Origin: Pseudonocardia sediminis
GTDB lineage: Bacteria > Actinomycetota > Actinomycetes > Mycobacteriales > Pseudonocardiaceae
Length of the DNA: 64,000 nucleotides
Reading direction: 5' to 3'
Assembly (NCBI RefSeq): GCF_004217185.1
Contig: NZ_SHKL01000001.1
Span: forward strand, 3,842,001-3,906,000
Each line of letters begins with the position of its first letter. Within the stretch, counting starts at the first letter, position 1. Of the stretch, positions 1 to 9,989 are shown in pieces. A program made the position numbers and the translations under genes. The notes under the pieces are model-generated. The model was given only the letters and a program-made list of their open reading frames with translations. It did not search any database and was not told the DNA's origin.

Positions 1-690
1 GTCGCGACCGTCGACGACTACGACACCCTCGGCCGCGAGCTCGCCCACCACTCCCGGTGCGCGGTCCTGCTGCCCGACTACCGCCTCGCCCCGGAGCACC
101 CGTTCCCGGCCGGGCTCGAGGACACCGAGGACGTCCTGACCTGGATCGGCGCCGATCCCGAGCTGGGCGCGCTGCCGCTCGTCGTGGCGGGGGACAGCGC
201 GGGCGGGAACCTCGCCACCGTCGCCCTCCGGCGGCTGCGCGGACGGGTCTCCCCCGTGCTGCAGGTGCTCGTCTACCCGGTCACCGACGGCGCCCGCGAC
301 ACCGAGAGCTACCGCGACTGCGCCGAGGGCCTGGGTCTGACCGCCCGCGACATGGCCTGGTTCTTCGGCCATTACGCACCCGCCGAGGACCACCTGCACC
401 CGGACGTCGCCCCGCTGCGCGCCGACGACCTCGCCGGGCTGCCGCCGACGGCCGTCGTCACCGCCGAGTACGACGTGCTGCGCTCCGAGGGCGAGGCCTA
501 CGCGCAGCGGCTGCGCGAGGCCGGCGTCGACGTCACCTCGAAGCGCTACCCCGGTGTCACGCACGGCTTCGTGCGGCTGCACCACCACATCGACGTCGCC
601 CGCGACGCCGTCGCCGACATCGCCGAGGCGATCACCACCGCCGTCGCCGCCGCCCGGCCGGTCGGCCATACGGAGAAGGAGAACGCGTGA
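1..690 (+). CDS. Alpha/beta hydrolase fold-3 esterase (5' truncated)
   Basis: The reading frame is open from base 1, so the gene is cut by the window edge; 229 codons remain. It is a serine hydrolase of the hormone-sensitive-lipase-like (alpha/beta-hydrolase fold-3) family, expected to cleave acyl esters in the cytoplasm. Visible motifs are DYRLAPEHPFPA (about residues 26-37 of the fragment), the nucleophile elbow GDSAGG (64-69), the acid in AEYDVLRSEG and the base in GVTHGF, so the Ser-Asp-His triad is complete. The HGGG oxyanion motif that normally precedes DYRLAPEHP must lie outside the window. The stop overlaps the GTG of the next gene (GTGA), implying co-translation. The substrate cannot be inferred. 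Confidence 0.93.
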   Translation, partial: VATVDDYDTLGRELAHHSRCAVLLPDYRLAPEHPFPAGLEDTEDVLTWIGADPELGALPLVVAGDSAGGNLATVALRRLRGRVSPVLQVLVYPVTDGARDTESYRDCAEGLGLTARDMAWFFGHYAPAEDHLHPDVAPLRADDLAGLPPTAVVTAEYDVLRSEGEAYAQRLREAGVDVTSKRYPGVTHGFVRLHHHIDVARDAVADIAEAITTAVAAARPVGHTEKENA

Positions 691-1466
691 CCCGCGAACC
701 GAAGCCCATCAGCTCCGAGATCGCCTGGAGCACCTCCGACCGGATCACCGTGCGCGGGCTGGACCTGCCCGGCGAGATCCTGGGGCACATGGGGCTGGCG
801 GAGTTCTCGTTCCTGCAGCTCACCGCCCGCCGTCCCACGCCGTCCGAGGCCCGGGTCTACGAGGCGCTGCTGCTCACGCTCGTCGAGCACGGGCTGACGC
901 CGAGCTCGCTGGCCGCCCGGCTCACCTACGCCGGGGCCCCGGAGTCGCTGCAGGCCGCCGTCGCGGCCGGGCTGTGCGGGCTGGGCACGGTGTTCGTCGG
1001 GACCACCGAGGGCTCGGCGCGCCTGCTGAGCGAGGCTCTGGCCGACGACGACGGCAGCGCCGACCTGAACCGGGTCGCCGCCGACGTCGTGGCAGGGTTC
1101 CGGGAGCGCAAGCAGCTCGTCCCGGGCGTCGGGCACCCGGTGCACAAGCCGATCGACCCGCGCACACCGCGGCTGTTCGAGATCGCCGCCGAGGAGGGCC
1201 TGTCCGGGCGCTACGTGGAGCTGATGAACCTCGTCGGGGCGGAGGCGAGCCGCTCGTTCGGCCGCGAGCTCCCGGTCAACGCCACCGGCGCGATCGGCGC
1301 GCTGTGCTGTGAGCTCGGCCTGCCCGTGCGGACGGTCCGGGGCCTGGGCGTGATGGCGCGGGCGATCGGGCTCGTCGGGCACATCCTGGAGGAGTCGGAG
1401 AACCCGATGGCGATCGAGCTCTGGCAGCGTGCCGAGGACGAGGCCACCGCGCACCTGCGCCCCTGA
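687..1466 (+). CDS. Citryl-CoA lyase / citrate synthase-like protein
   Basis: 259-residue protein of the citrate-synthase superfamily, short form usually annotated as citryl-CoA lyase (no large N-terminal domain). The GTG start overlaps the upstream stop by GTGA. Family landmarks are GAPESLQAAVAAGL, GVGHPVHKP (the conserved His of the superfamily) and a C-terminal GLVGHILEE. At the place where citrate synthases carry the catalytic Asp in an NVD-type motif, this protein reads PVNATGA, so that Asp looks replaced by Ala. The expected reaction is C-C cleavage or condensation of a CoA thioester with an oxo acid. Pairing with an esterase suggests catabolism of an ester or acyl-CoA, but the real substrate is unknown. 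Confidence 0.82.
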   Translation: MTREPKPISSEIAWSTSDRITVRGLDLPGEILGHMGLAEFSFLQLTARRPTPSEARVYEALLLTLVEHGLTPSSLAARLTYAGAPESLQAAVAAGLCGLGTVFVGTTEGSARLLSEALADDDGSADLNRVAADVVAGFRERKQLVPGVGHPVHKPIDPRTPRLFEIAAEEGLSGRYVELMNLVGAEASRSFGRELPVNATGAIGALCCELGLPVRTVRGLGVMARAIGLVGHILEESENPMAIELWQRAEDEATAHLRP

Positions 1467-1475
1467 CCCACGGAC

Positions 1476-3524
<2,049 letters not shown>

Positions 3525-3601
3525 GGACGGAGCCCCCTTCGGCGGCGCGCGGCGCGACCGCCTCCCACGAGGATGCCCGTCGGCGGACGTCCGTGCCGCG
3601 G

Positions 3602-4114
3602 CTACCTCCGCGACGCCTCCGGATCGGCCTCCAGGACGTCGACCAGCCGTCGCATCGTCGCCAGTGCCGCACCCAGCTCGTCGGCACCCACCTCGGCACC
3701 CACCCGGTCCGCCCACGGCACCTGCACCATCGTGATCCTCCGGATCGCCCAGTAGCCCGCCTCCGTGCAGCCCAGGAGCTTGGCCCGGCGGTGGGCCGGG
3801 TTCGGGAGGTACTCGGCGAGACCGCGCTCCACCAGCAGGTCGGCGACACGCTGGACGCCCTGGCGCGTCATCCCCATCCGGCGCCCGATCTCCGCGACGC
3901 TGCGCGGCTCGTCGAGGACGCCACCGAGAACCTGCCACCACGCCGCCGTCAGCCCGCCCTCGGCCGCCCGCTCCTGCGCGACCTCCATCAGGCGCCCGTT
4001 CAGCCGGAACGTCGTGAGGATGACGTCGGTCAGCAGCCGGCCGGCGTCGGAGATCGGCGGCGGCTCCGGCCAGTCCTCGCGGGCCGGGGTCTCCTCGGCA
4101 CCCGTCGTCGTCAC
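3602..4114 (-). CDS. MarR-family transcriptional regulator
   Basis: 170-residue winged-helix regulator. GTG start at 4114 overlaps the stop of the PfpI gene (GTGA). The helix-turn-helix region reads SVAEIGRRMGMTRQGVQRVADLLVERGLAEYLPNP split over recognition helix and wing, followed by the wing RRAKLLGCTEAGY and a C-terminal dimerisation helix. MarR proteins are usually repressors relieved by a small ligand or oxidant. The likely target is its own operon through the palindrome at 4725-4760, which overlaps the start codon of the PfpI gene. This assignment is inference from position. Confidence 0.92.
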   Translation of the reverse strand: MTTTGAEETPAREDWPEPPPISDAGRLLTDVILTTFRLNGRLMEVAQERAAEGGLTAAWWQVLGGVLDEPRSVAEIGRRMGMTRQGVQRVADLLVERGLAEYLPNPAHRRAKLLGCTEAGYWAIRRITMVQVPWADRVGAEVGADELGAALATMRRLVDVLEADPEASRR

Positions 4115-4725
4115 GCGTGCGCGCCCATCAGGACACCGAACGCGGAGCCGTCGCCGCCGTGGAACACCGCCTCGTAGGCCTGGCGGACCTCGGGCGAGGC
4201 CAGGCCGAGGCGCTCCAGCACGGCCCGGGAGAACTGGACCGGCGACTGCGGCCCCGCGGTGACGACATCGCCGCCGATCACGGCCCGCTCCTCGCGGTAG
4301 TGCCCGCCCCCGGCGTACCCGGTCGCGGCGAGGTACTCCGCCGCCGCGCTGGTGTGCGGGCGGGTGTCCAGCAGGCCGCCGCGGGCGAGCCCGGCGGTCG
4401 CTCCGCAGATCGCCGCGACCGGCACCCCGGCGTCGAGGAAGCGCCGTGCGGCCTCGACGAACTCGTCCCCGCCGCCGGCGTCCCAGATCTCCCCGCCGGG
4501 CAGGACCAGCAGCGCGCTGACGGACGGGTCGAGGTCGTCGACGACGGCGTCGGGCACGATCCGCACCCCGCCCATCGTCGTGACCGGACGGTCCGACAGC
4601 CCGACCGTCACGATGTCGAAGGGGCGGCCGGTGAACCGGCCCGTGCGCAGCTCGGCCAGCAGGTGGCCGACCTCCCAGTCCGCGAGTCCGTCGTGCAGGG
4701 CGACGTGCACCGTGTCCGTTGTCAT
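4111..4725 (-). CDS. DJ-1/PfpI family protein
   Basis: 204-residue class I glutamine amidotransferase-like protein of the DJ-1/PfpI/ThiJ superfamily. The nucleophile-elbow Cys is in AAICGATAGLA and an ordered alpha/beta core precedes it (SALLVLPGGEIWD). Family members act as glyoxalase-type enzymes, deglycase-like proteins, isonitrile hydratases or regulators; no helix-turn-helix is attached here. The ATG lies inside the 36-bp palindrome at 4725-4760, and marR follows with a GTGA overlap, so expression is probably tied to MarR control. Substrate is not predictable. Confidence 0.9.
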   Translation of the reverse strand: MTTDTVHVALHDGLADWEVGHLLAELRTGRFTGRPFDIVTVGLSDRPVTTMGGVRIVPDAVVDDLDPSVSALLVLPGGEIWDAGGGDEFVEAARRFLDAGVPVAAICGATAGLARGGLLDTRPHTSAAAEYLAATGYAGGGHYREERAVIGGDVVTAGPQSPVQFSRAVLERLGLASPEVRQAYEAVFHGGDGSAFGVLMGAHA

Positions 4726-4760
4726 GACAGCATGTTGTCCGATCCGACAACATGCTGTCA
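4725..4760. promoter_or_regulatory. 36-bp near-perfect palindrome, probable MarR operator
   Basis: Arms tgacagcatgttgtc (4725-4739) and its exact reverse complement gacaacatgctgtca (4746-4760), with a centre cgatcc that keeps GATC symmetric; only one base pair (4740/4745) breaks the symmetry. It fills the whole space between the stop of the MmcQ gene (4758-4760) and the ATG of the PfpI gene (4723-4725). There is no T-run, so a terminator is less likely than an operator for the MarR encoded two genes downstream. Confidence 0.65.
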
Positions 4761-5186
4761 ATACCGCCCGAGCTGATGCTCGGCGAGCCAGGCCGACGCC
4801 CGGCGGGAGGAGGCCTGGGCCAGCCAGGCGTCCTGGACGACCTCGGCCAGCTCGTCGCGGCCGATCTCGCCGAGCCGGCTCGCCCGCACCAGTACCGAAG
4901 GGTGCCCGTCGAAGTGCGGTGTCGTGAAGAACGGCGTGCTCGCGTCCTCGACCAGAGCCGTCTTGTCGGCGTCGGACTCCACCCAGAAGACGATCACGTC
5001 CGGGTACCGCTCCCCCGTCTCCGGGTCCTTCGCGTCGGCGCGGGGCGTGCGGAAGAAGACGAACGACTTCCCCCCGACCTGGTAGACCGGGTTCCCCCTC
5101 CCCCCGTGCACGACCGTCACGTGCGGCATCGCGAGGGCGAGCGCGTGGACGTCCTCGACGGCGGCGGGGCGCGGCGTGCGGGCCAT
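4758..5186 (-). CDS. MmcQ/YjbR family DNA-binding-like protein
   Basis: 142-residue small alpha/beta protein of the MmcQ/YjbR (CyaY-like fold) family. The chosen ATG gives MARTPRPAAVEDVHALAL; the frame continues upstream without homology. Characteristic segments are FVFFRTPRADA, a central VIVFWVESDADKTALVED, and FDGHPSVLVRASRLGEI with the C-terminal WLAQASSRRASAWL. Members are abundant in actinobacteria and their molecular role is poorly defined despite the DNA-binding label. The stop codon forms one end of the palindrome at 4725-4760. Confidence 0.85.
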   Translation of the reverse strand: MARTPRPAAVEDVHALALAMPHVTVVHGGRGNPVYQVGGKSFVFFRTPRADAKDPETGERYPDVIVFWVESDADKTALVEDASTPFFTTPHFDGHPSVLVRASRLGEIGRDELAEVVQDAWLAQASSRRASAWLAEHQLGRY

Positions 5187-5303
5187 CGCCGCAGCGTAGG
5201 GCTCCGACGGGCCCGATCCCACCACCCGTGCAGCCTGTGCGACCACCTGGGCGCGGCCTAGACTGAGCCGACGGGACGGCGCGGTCACGGAGGGGACGAG
5301 ACG

Positions 5304-5339
5304 GTGGGGTCATCACGATCACGCGGGCGGGCACGGTGA
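5304..5339 (+). CDS. Putative 11-codon leader peptide upstream of response regulator
   Basis: A strong ribosome site (GGAGGGG, 5289-5295) sits 8 bp before a GTG that opens only 11 codons (VGSSRSRGRAR) and stops at TGA 5337-5339, overlapping the GTG of the response regulator (GTGA). The regulator itself has no comparable ribosome site. This looks like a translational-coupling leader. The evidence is positional only. Confidence 0.4.
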   Translation: MGSSRSRGRAR

Positions 5340-6028
5340 CCGGCCGGGTGCGGCTCCTCGTCGCTGACGACCACGAGGTGGTCCGCGCCGGGCTCACCGC
5401 CGCCCTCTCGGCGGAGGAGCGGTTCGAGATCGTCGGGGCGGTCGGCACCGGCGACGAAGCGATCTCCGTCGTCACGGAGACCCGGCCGGACGTGGCCGTC
5501 GTCGACATGCGCCTGCCCGACATGCCTGGTCACGAGCTGTGCCGCCGGCTTCGCAAGGCCTCACCCGGGACCGCGGTGGTCGTGCTGACCTCGTACCTGA
5601 CCGAGTCCGCGATCCGGGACGCGCTGCGGGCCGGTGCCTCGGCCTACGTCACCAAGGCCGCCGGCCTGGCCGAGCTGCGCACCGCGATCGACGACGCCCA
5701 CGACGGCCGGACCGGGGCACCGTCGAGCGTCTCGCAGATCGTCCGGCGGATGGAGGAGGTCGTCGGGTCCCGCGACCGCACGGACTCGCCGACCCCGCAG
5801 CAGGCCCGTGTCCTCGAGCTCCTCGCCCGCGGGCTGACCTACGCCGCGATCGCCGAGAGCCTGGTCATCTCGGAGTCCACGGTGCGCTTCCACGTGCAGA
5901 AGCTCAAGGTCAAGCTCGAGGCGACCGGGCGCACCGACCTCGTCGTACGGGCCATCCGGGCCGGTCTGGTCACGGCCGAGGACCCCGGCGCCGACGTGAC
6001 GGTCCCCGAGGCCGGCCGGGCGGGATGA
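5336..6028 (+). CDS. NarL/LuxR-family response regulator
   Basis: 230-residue two-component regulator: receiver domain with the acidic pair in LLVADDHEVVRAG, phospho-acceptor Asp in VAVVDMRLPDMPG, switch Thr/Ser in VVLTSYL and Lys in YVTKAAGLAEL, followed by a LuxR_C helix-turn-helix (PTPQQARVLELLARGLTYAAIAESL, then STVRFHVQKLKVKL split across helices). It overlaps the downstream histidine kinase by ATGA, so the pair is a cognate system. Start is GTG; no in-frame ATG/GTG lies just upstream, and translation probably depends on the short leader at 5304-5339. Confidence 0.95.
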   Translation: MTGRVRLLVADDHEVVRAGLTAALSAEERFEIVGAVGTGDEAISVVTETRPDVAVVDMRLPDMPGHELCRRLRKASPGTAVVVLTSYLTESAIRDALRAGASAYVTKAAGLAELRTAIDDAHDGRTGAPSSVSQIVRRMEEVVGSRDRTDSPTPQQARVLELLARGLTYAAIAESLVISESTVRFHVQKLKVKLEATGRTDLVVRAIRAGLVTAEDPGADVTVPEAGRAG

Positions 6029-7980
6029 GCGGCACGGCGCCCGTGACGGACCCCGGACTGGCCGACCTGGCCCGCGCCGCCCTGTCGGCGCTGCGGGCGG
6101 ACGCCGTCCTCGTCGTCGACGAGCGCGGTCACGGACCCCGCGTCGTGCTCGACGAGGGCGCCTCCGGATCCGGCCTGTGCCCGGGCGAGGTGCTCCCCGG
6201 CCTCCCCGCCACCGCGGGCGACGCGGTCGTGGACAACGGGCGGAGCCGGTCCGGGCGTGCGGTGCGCTCGACGTCGCTGGGGGACGACGCCGGCCGCCGG
6301 ATCGGGACGCTGCACGTCCTGCACGACGTCGACGTCACACCACCCGAGCGGCTGCACGCCCACGTCCGCGCGTTCGCCCGGCACCTCGGTGTGATCCTCC
6401 AGCGGCGGCCGCGGCGGGCCCCGGACCGGACGCACGTCCTGCCGTGGGACGACGACGACGGGCTGTCCACGACCCTCGACGACGTCACCGCGCTGGTCTC
6501 CGACGTCGTCCGGCCCCTGGTCGGCGCAGCCGCCGTGGGGATCACGCTCTGGGACCCCGACCGTCAGGTGCTGCGCGCCCTGCCCGGGGCGTTCGGGGTG
6601 GGTGACGGGGCACTCGCCGCGTCGGTCACCGGACCGGTCACGAACCTGCTCAGCACCGGGTCCCGGGTGTTCGCGACCGGCCAGCCCTATCTGAGCAACG
6701 ATGCCGTCCGCGACCCCGGCGTCCTGCAGCCCTACGCCGAGGTCTTCCGCATCCACCGCATCCTCTCGGTCCCGCTGACGCTGCCCCGTCGGCGCATCGG
6801 CGTGCTGCACCTGGTCAACAAGACGGACGACTTCACCGTCGCCGACATCGCGTGCGTCGAGGAGGTGGCCCCCCAGATCGCGGTCGCCGTCGACCTCGCC
6901 CGCTCGGTCGGCCGGATGGCCGCCCAGCAGCGTCTGGAGGCGATCCTCACCGCCACCGCCGTCGCGGTCGCCTCCGGGCGTCAGGTCGAGGACTGCCTGG
7001 TCCCGGCGTTCGACCGGTTCGTCGAGGTCACCGGCGCGTCGACGGTGGCGCTCGTCCCGCTGACCGCGGACCCGCTCCTGCGCCGCGGCGGCCCGCCGGC
7101 GCCCGACATCGAGGAACGCCTGCTCCGCGACGCCCGGGCGCTGGCCGCGACGTCCACCGGCGCGTTCCCGCGGCGGGCCGGGGACCCGGGCTGGGCCGCA
7201 CTGCACGCACCGGTCACGTTCGACGGCGCCCGGGCGGCGACGCTGTCGGTGCTGCGCCGCAACGGCGAGCCGTTCTCCCCCGAGGAGTCCGACGTCGTGG
7301 TTCGCCTGGCCGGCCTCGTCGCGCTGGCCTGGACCACCGAGCGCTACCAGCACCAGCTCGCCGAGATCGCCCGGCTGCGGGAGCGGGAGCGGATCGCCGA
7401 CGGCCTGCACGACCGCGTCGCCCAGATCCTGTTCGCCGCGCAGCTGGGCATCGACACGGTCCTGGAGTCCTCGCCGCAGGGCCCGTCCACGGAACGCATC
7501 GTCGAGGTCCGGGATCTGCTCGTGCACGGCGACGCGGCGATCCGGGACGTGATCCACCGGCTCTCGAACGAGCCCGACGCCTCCCCGGCCCGCCGGATCC
7601 GGCTCGAGGTCGAGTCGGTCGAGGACGAGTTCGGCGTGGCCGTCCGCGTCGAGATACCGGATCCCGACGCCCTGGCCACGCTCCCCCGCCCGGTCGCCGA
7701 CGCCGTGGTCAAGATCGTCCGCGAGGGTACCGTCAACGCCGCGAAGCACGCCGGGCCCTGCCGGATCGGCCTCGACGTCCGGACCGAACGCACCGATGCC
7801 GACGATCACCGGCTCGTCGTCACCGTCGTCGACGACGGGCTCGGGGCGGGCCTCGACGGTGTCCCGGGCCGGGGCCTGACGTCGCTGTGCCGCACCGTCG
7901 ACGACGCGGGCGGCACGCTCGTGCGGACCCGAGCGGGCGACGGGTTCGGGACCCGGCTCGTCGCCACGTTCCCGCTCTGA
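6025..7980 (+). CDS. GAF-domain sensor histidine kinase (HisKA_3 type)
   Basis: 651-residue cytoplasmic kinase; no membrane segment is apparent. Two GAF-like sensor regions are followed by a dimerisation helix with the phospho-acceptor in ERERIADGLHDRVAQ (His near residue 462) and an HATPase_c domain (N-box REGTVNAAKHA, G-boxes DDGLGAG and GRGLTSL). This architecture belongs to the NarX/DevS-like HPK7 group that pairs with NarL-type regulators. The ATG overlaps the regulator stop (ATGA). GAF domains may bind haem, cyclic nucleotides or other small ligands; no diagnostic ligand residue is recognised, so the signal is unknown. Confidence 0.93.
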   Translation: MSGTAPVTDPGLADLARAALSALRADAVLVVDERGHGPRVVLDEGASGSGLCPGEVLPGLPATAGDAVVDNGRSRSGRAVRSTSLGDDAGRRIGTLHVLHDVDVTPPERLHAHVRAFARHLGVILQRRPRRAPDRTHVLPWDDDDGLSTTLDDVTALVSDVVRPLVGAAAVGITLWDPDRQVLRALPGAFGVGDGALAASVTGPVTNLLSTGSRVFATGQPYLSNDAVRDPGVLQPYAEVFRIHRILSVPLTLPRRRIGVLHLVNKTDDFTVADIACVEEVAPQIAVAVDLARSVGRMAAQQRLEAILTATAVAVASGRQVEDCLVPAFDRFVEVTGASTVALVPLTADPLLRRGGPPAPDIEERLLRDARALAATSTGAFPRRAGDPGWAALHAPVTFDGARAATLSVLRRNGEPFSPEESDVVVRLAGLVALAWTTERYQHQLAEIARLRERERIADGLHDRVAQILFAAQLGIDTVLESSPQGPSTERIVEVRDLLVHGDAAIRDVIHRLSNEPDASPARRIRLEVESVEDEFGVAVRVEIPDPDALATLPRPVADAVVKIVREGTVNAAKHAGPCRIGLDVRTERTDADDHRLVVTVVDDGLGAGLDGVPGRGLTSLCRTVDDAGGTLVRTRAGDGFGTRLVATFPL

Positions 7981-8232
7981 GGCCGGTCCACGGCGACTCC
8001 GCCACCAGGCCATCCGCGCGAACGTGTGAGACGCTGATCTCCCTTCGAGTCCGCCCGTGTCCCCGGTGGCCCGCGATCGAGCGAGCCGGGTAGCCATGCG
8101 TGCCGACCGTGCACACCGCAGGAGCGACGCCCCGTGCGTCCACGCGCTGTGCTCGCACGCCCCGGTGGGATCGCTCGAGTTCATCGGGGCGCTGCTGCGC
8201 CCCGACCTCGTACCCGGGTCAGGAGCACCACC
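7981..8232. other. Intergenic leader before STAS gene, with hairpin
   Basis: 252 bp without a convincing gene. A perfect 8-bp stem with a 6-nt loop (tcggggcg at 8184-8191, cgccccga at 8198-8205) lies 27 nt before the ATG of the STAS gene. The ribosome site AGGAG follows at 8221. A GGGTAG at about 8088 resembles the -10 of stress-sigma (SigB/SigF-like) promoters, but no clear -35 accompanies it. Confidence 0.35.
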
Positions 8233-8820
8233 ATGTCCGTCCACATCTGCGACCGCTGCGGCGACGTCACCGTCGACGCCGAGCGGTGCCACTGCATGAT
8301 CGCGGCCGCCGCGCCCGCGCCCGCGGCCGCCCTCCGCCGGCCCCCGGCCGGGGTGGCCCCGGTCCGGCCCGGTCCCCGGCTGCAGCCGGCACCCCACTCC
8401 GACGCCGCGCCACCCAGGCCCGTCCCGGCGCGGCGCAGGACCCTGGCGGTCCGGCTGCACACCCCCCTCCCGAGGGTCACCGTCGCGCAGATCTCGGGGA
8501 CCCTCGAGGAGTCGACCGCGGCAGTGCTGTCGGAGAAGGTGACCGCGCTGTTCGGCCGGGCCGTGCACATCGTCGTCGACCTGACCGGGACCGCGACCCT
8601 GACCCACGGCGGGGTGCGCGTGCTGCTCGGCCTGCACCGGGAGGCGACCGGGCGCGGCACCCAGCTCCATCTCACGCGGCCGTCGGCGTCGGCCGGCGGG
8701 ACCGGGCGCAAGCTGCTCGACCGGCTCGCGACCGATCGGCTGATCCGGCTCGCCCCTTCGGCCGATGCCGTCCTCTCCGCACTGTCGGGCGGCCCGAGCC
8801 GGACGAGCGCGACCTCGTGA
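8233..8820 (+). CDS. STAS-domain protein with N-terminal Cys cluster
   Basis: 195 residues. ATG is well placed after AGGAG. The N-terminus carries CDRCGDVTVDAERCHC (CxxC and CxC, a possible small zinc ribbon), then an Ala/Pro/Arg-rich linker of about 50 residues, then a STAS fold (about 75-185) with VHIVVDLTGTATLTHGGVRVLLGL and the strand RGTQLHL. In anti-sigma antagonists the serine/threonine preceding the second helix is phosphorylated; here the equivalent segment is TATLTHGG, so switching by phosphorylation is possible but not certain. It sits between a GAF kinase and two GAF-ANTAR proteins, a typical actinobacterial stress-signalling setting. Confidence 0.8.
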   Translation: MSVHICDRCGDVTVDAERCHCMIAAAAPAPAAALRRPPAGVAPVRPGPRLQPAPHSDAAPPRPVPARRRTLAVRLHTPLPRVTVAQISGTLEESTAAVLSEKVTALFGRAVHIVVDLTGTATLTHGGVRVLLGLHREATGRGTQLHLTRPSASAGGTGRKLLDRLATDRLIRLAPSADAVLSALSGGPSRTSATS

Positions 8821-9026
8821 CGGCCGGCGCCGCGCCGCGGGCGTCGCCGGTGACCGGGGAGGCCGGGGCGGATCCGTCCGCAGCAGCTCCGGACCCGTCC
8901 GATCCGGACGGCCCGCGGCACGACGGCCACCGGCGGACCCCGTTCGACCCGGCTCCGCACCGCGCCCGGTGGCGGCACCCGTCCCGGTTCCGACCGCCCG
9001 TCGATGATCACCCGCCACCCCCCTGA
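8817..9026 (+). CDS. Small hypothetical protein (low confidence)
   Basis: 69-codon frame whose GTG overlaps the STAS stop (GTGA), with strongly GC-rich third positions like the real genes around it. The product would be Pro/Arg/Asp-rich, apparently disordered, ending in PPPP. No family recognised. The coupling arrangement and codon use argue for translation; the low-complexity sequence argues against it. Confidence 0.3.
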   Translation: MTAGAAPRASPVTGEAGADPSAAAPDPSDPDGPRHDGHRRTPFDPAPHRARWRHPSRFRPPVDDHPPPP

Positions 9027-9177
9027 CCCGGCTCACGATCGGCTACGCTGAGTTGCCACGCGATCCGGACCCCTGTCGCGTGCCGGGCTTCGTCGAGCCC
9101 GTTCCGCACCACGGGGGTTCCCATGACGTCACGGCACGCCGCCGCCGGCGCGTCCCCGCAGCACCGGGACCGTCGTC
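9027..9177. other. Leader region of first GAF-ANTAR gene
   Basis: Contains a TACGCT -10-like box at 9044-9049 and an ATG at 9123 that opens a 20-codon frame (ending 9185) preceded by GGGG and overlapping the ATG of the GAF-ANTAR gene in another frame. This could be a second translational-coupling leader. Support is weak. Confidence 0.25.
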
Positions 9178-9906
9178 ATGACTGAACCCGGCGCGGTGAC
9201 CCGGTCGCTGCTGGCGATCCCCGGCAACGGGACCGACAGCTCGACCTGGGCCGGTCAAATCTGCGCGGCCTGCATCGACGGTCTCGACATCGACGGCGCC
9301 GCGTTGTCGGTGCTCAGCGGCAGCACGGCGCGGCGCACCCTGTGTGCGAGCGGACCGGTCGCCGAACGCCTCGAGGAGCTGCAGTTCTCCCTCAACGAAG
9401 GGGTCTGCATGGAGGCCGCCGCGACCGGCCGGCCGGTGCTGGTCCCCGACCTGCGGGAGGCCACCGAGGCGGCGCGGTGGCCGTTGTTCGCCGCGGCGGT
9501 CGCCGAACGGACCACCGTGACCGCCCTGTTCGCGCTGCCCCTGCAGTGCGGAGTGATCAACCTCGGTGTCATCGACCTGCACCGCAACCGTGCGGGCGCC
9601 CTGAGCCCCCAGCAGCAGCGCGACGCGCTCGACGCCACCGAGACCGCGACCGAGCTGATGCTCGGCATGCACGGCGCACCGCGGCCCCCCGCCGGTGGCC
9701 CGGCACCGCAGTGGCTCGACACACCCGCCGGGTCCCGCACCGAGGTCCACCAGGCGACCGGTGTCGTGCTCGCCCAGCTCGGGATCAGCGCCGTCGACGC
9801 GCTGGCCCGTCTGCGCGGCTACGCCTTCGCCCACGACCGGCTGATGGGCGACGTCGCCCGCGACGTCATCGACCGACGACTGGCCTTCACCGACGACATG
9901 AGCTGA
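9178..9906 (+). CDS. GAF-ANTAR transcription antitermination regulator
   Basis: 242 residues. An N-terminal GAF domain (about 10-165; SLNEGVCMEAAATGRPVLVPDL split over its beta core, ALPLQCGVINLGVIDLHR) is followed by a C-terminal ANTAR helix bundle (about 175-235; VHQATGVVLAQLGISAVDAL, RLRGYAFAHDRLMGDVA). ANTAR domains bind paired RNA hexaloop hairpins to prevent premature termination; the GAF domain would gate this in response to a ligand. ATG 9178 has no strong ribosome site of its own. A second GAF-ANTAR gene follows 84 bp downstream. Confidence 0.9.
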   Translation: MTEPGAVTRSLLAIPGNGTDSSTWAGQICAACIDGLDIDGAALSVLSGSTARRTLCASGPVAERLEELQFSLNEGVCMEAAATGRPVLVPDLREATEAARWPLFAAAVAERTTVTALFALPLQCGVINLGVIDLHRNRAGALSPQQQRDALDATETATELMLGMHGAPRPPAGGPAPQWLDTPAGSRTEVHQATGVVLAQLGISAVDALARLRGYAFAHDRLMGDVARDVIDRRLAFTDDMS

Positions 9907-9989
9907 CGCGGTCCGCGCAGCGACACCACCCACACGACACGACCCAGGAACGGCCCGCACCGGCGGGTCCACCGAAGGAGGAGATCACC

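Noticed and set aside
5839..9036. Leftward open frame of over 1,000 codons opposite the kinase and STAS genes
   Set aside because: Low-complexity Arg/Gly/Asp-rich product with no motif, fully antisense to the GAF kinase, whose domains are unmistakable.
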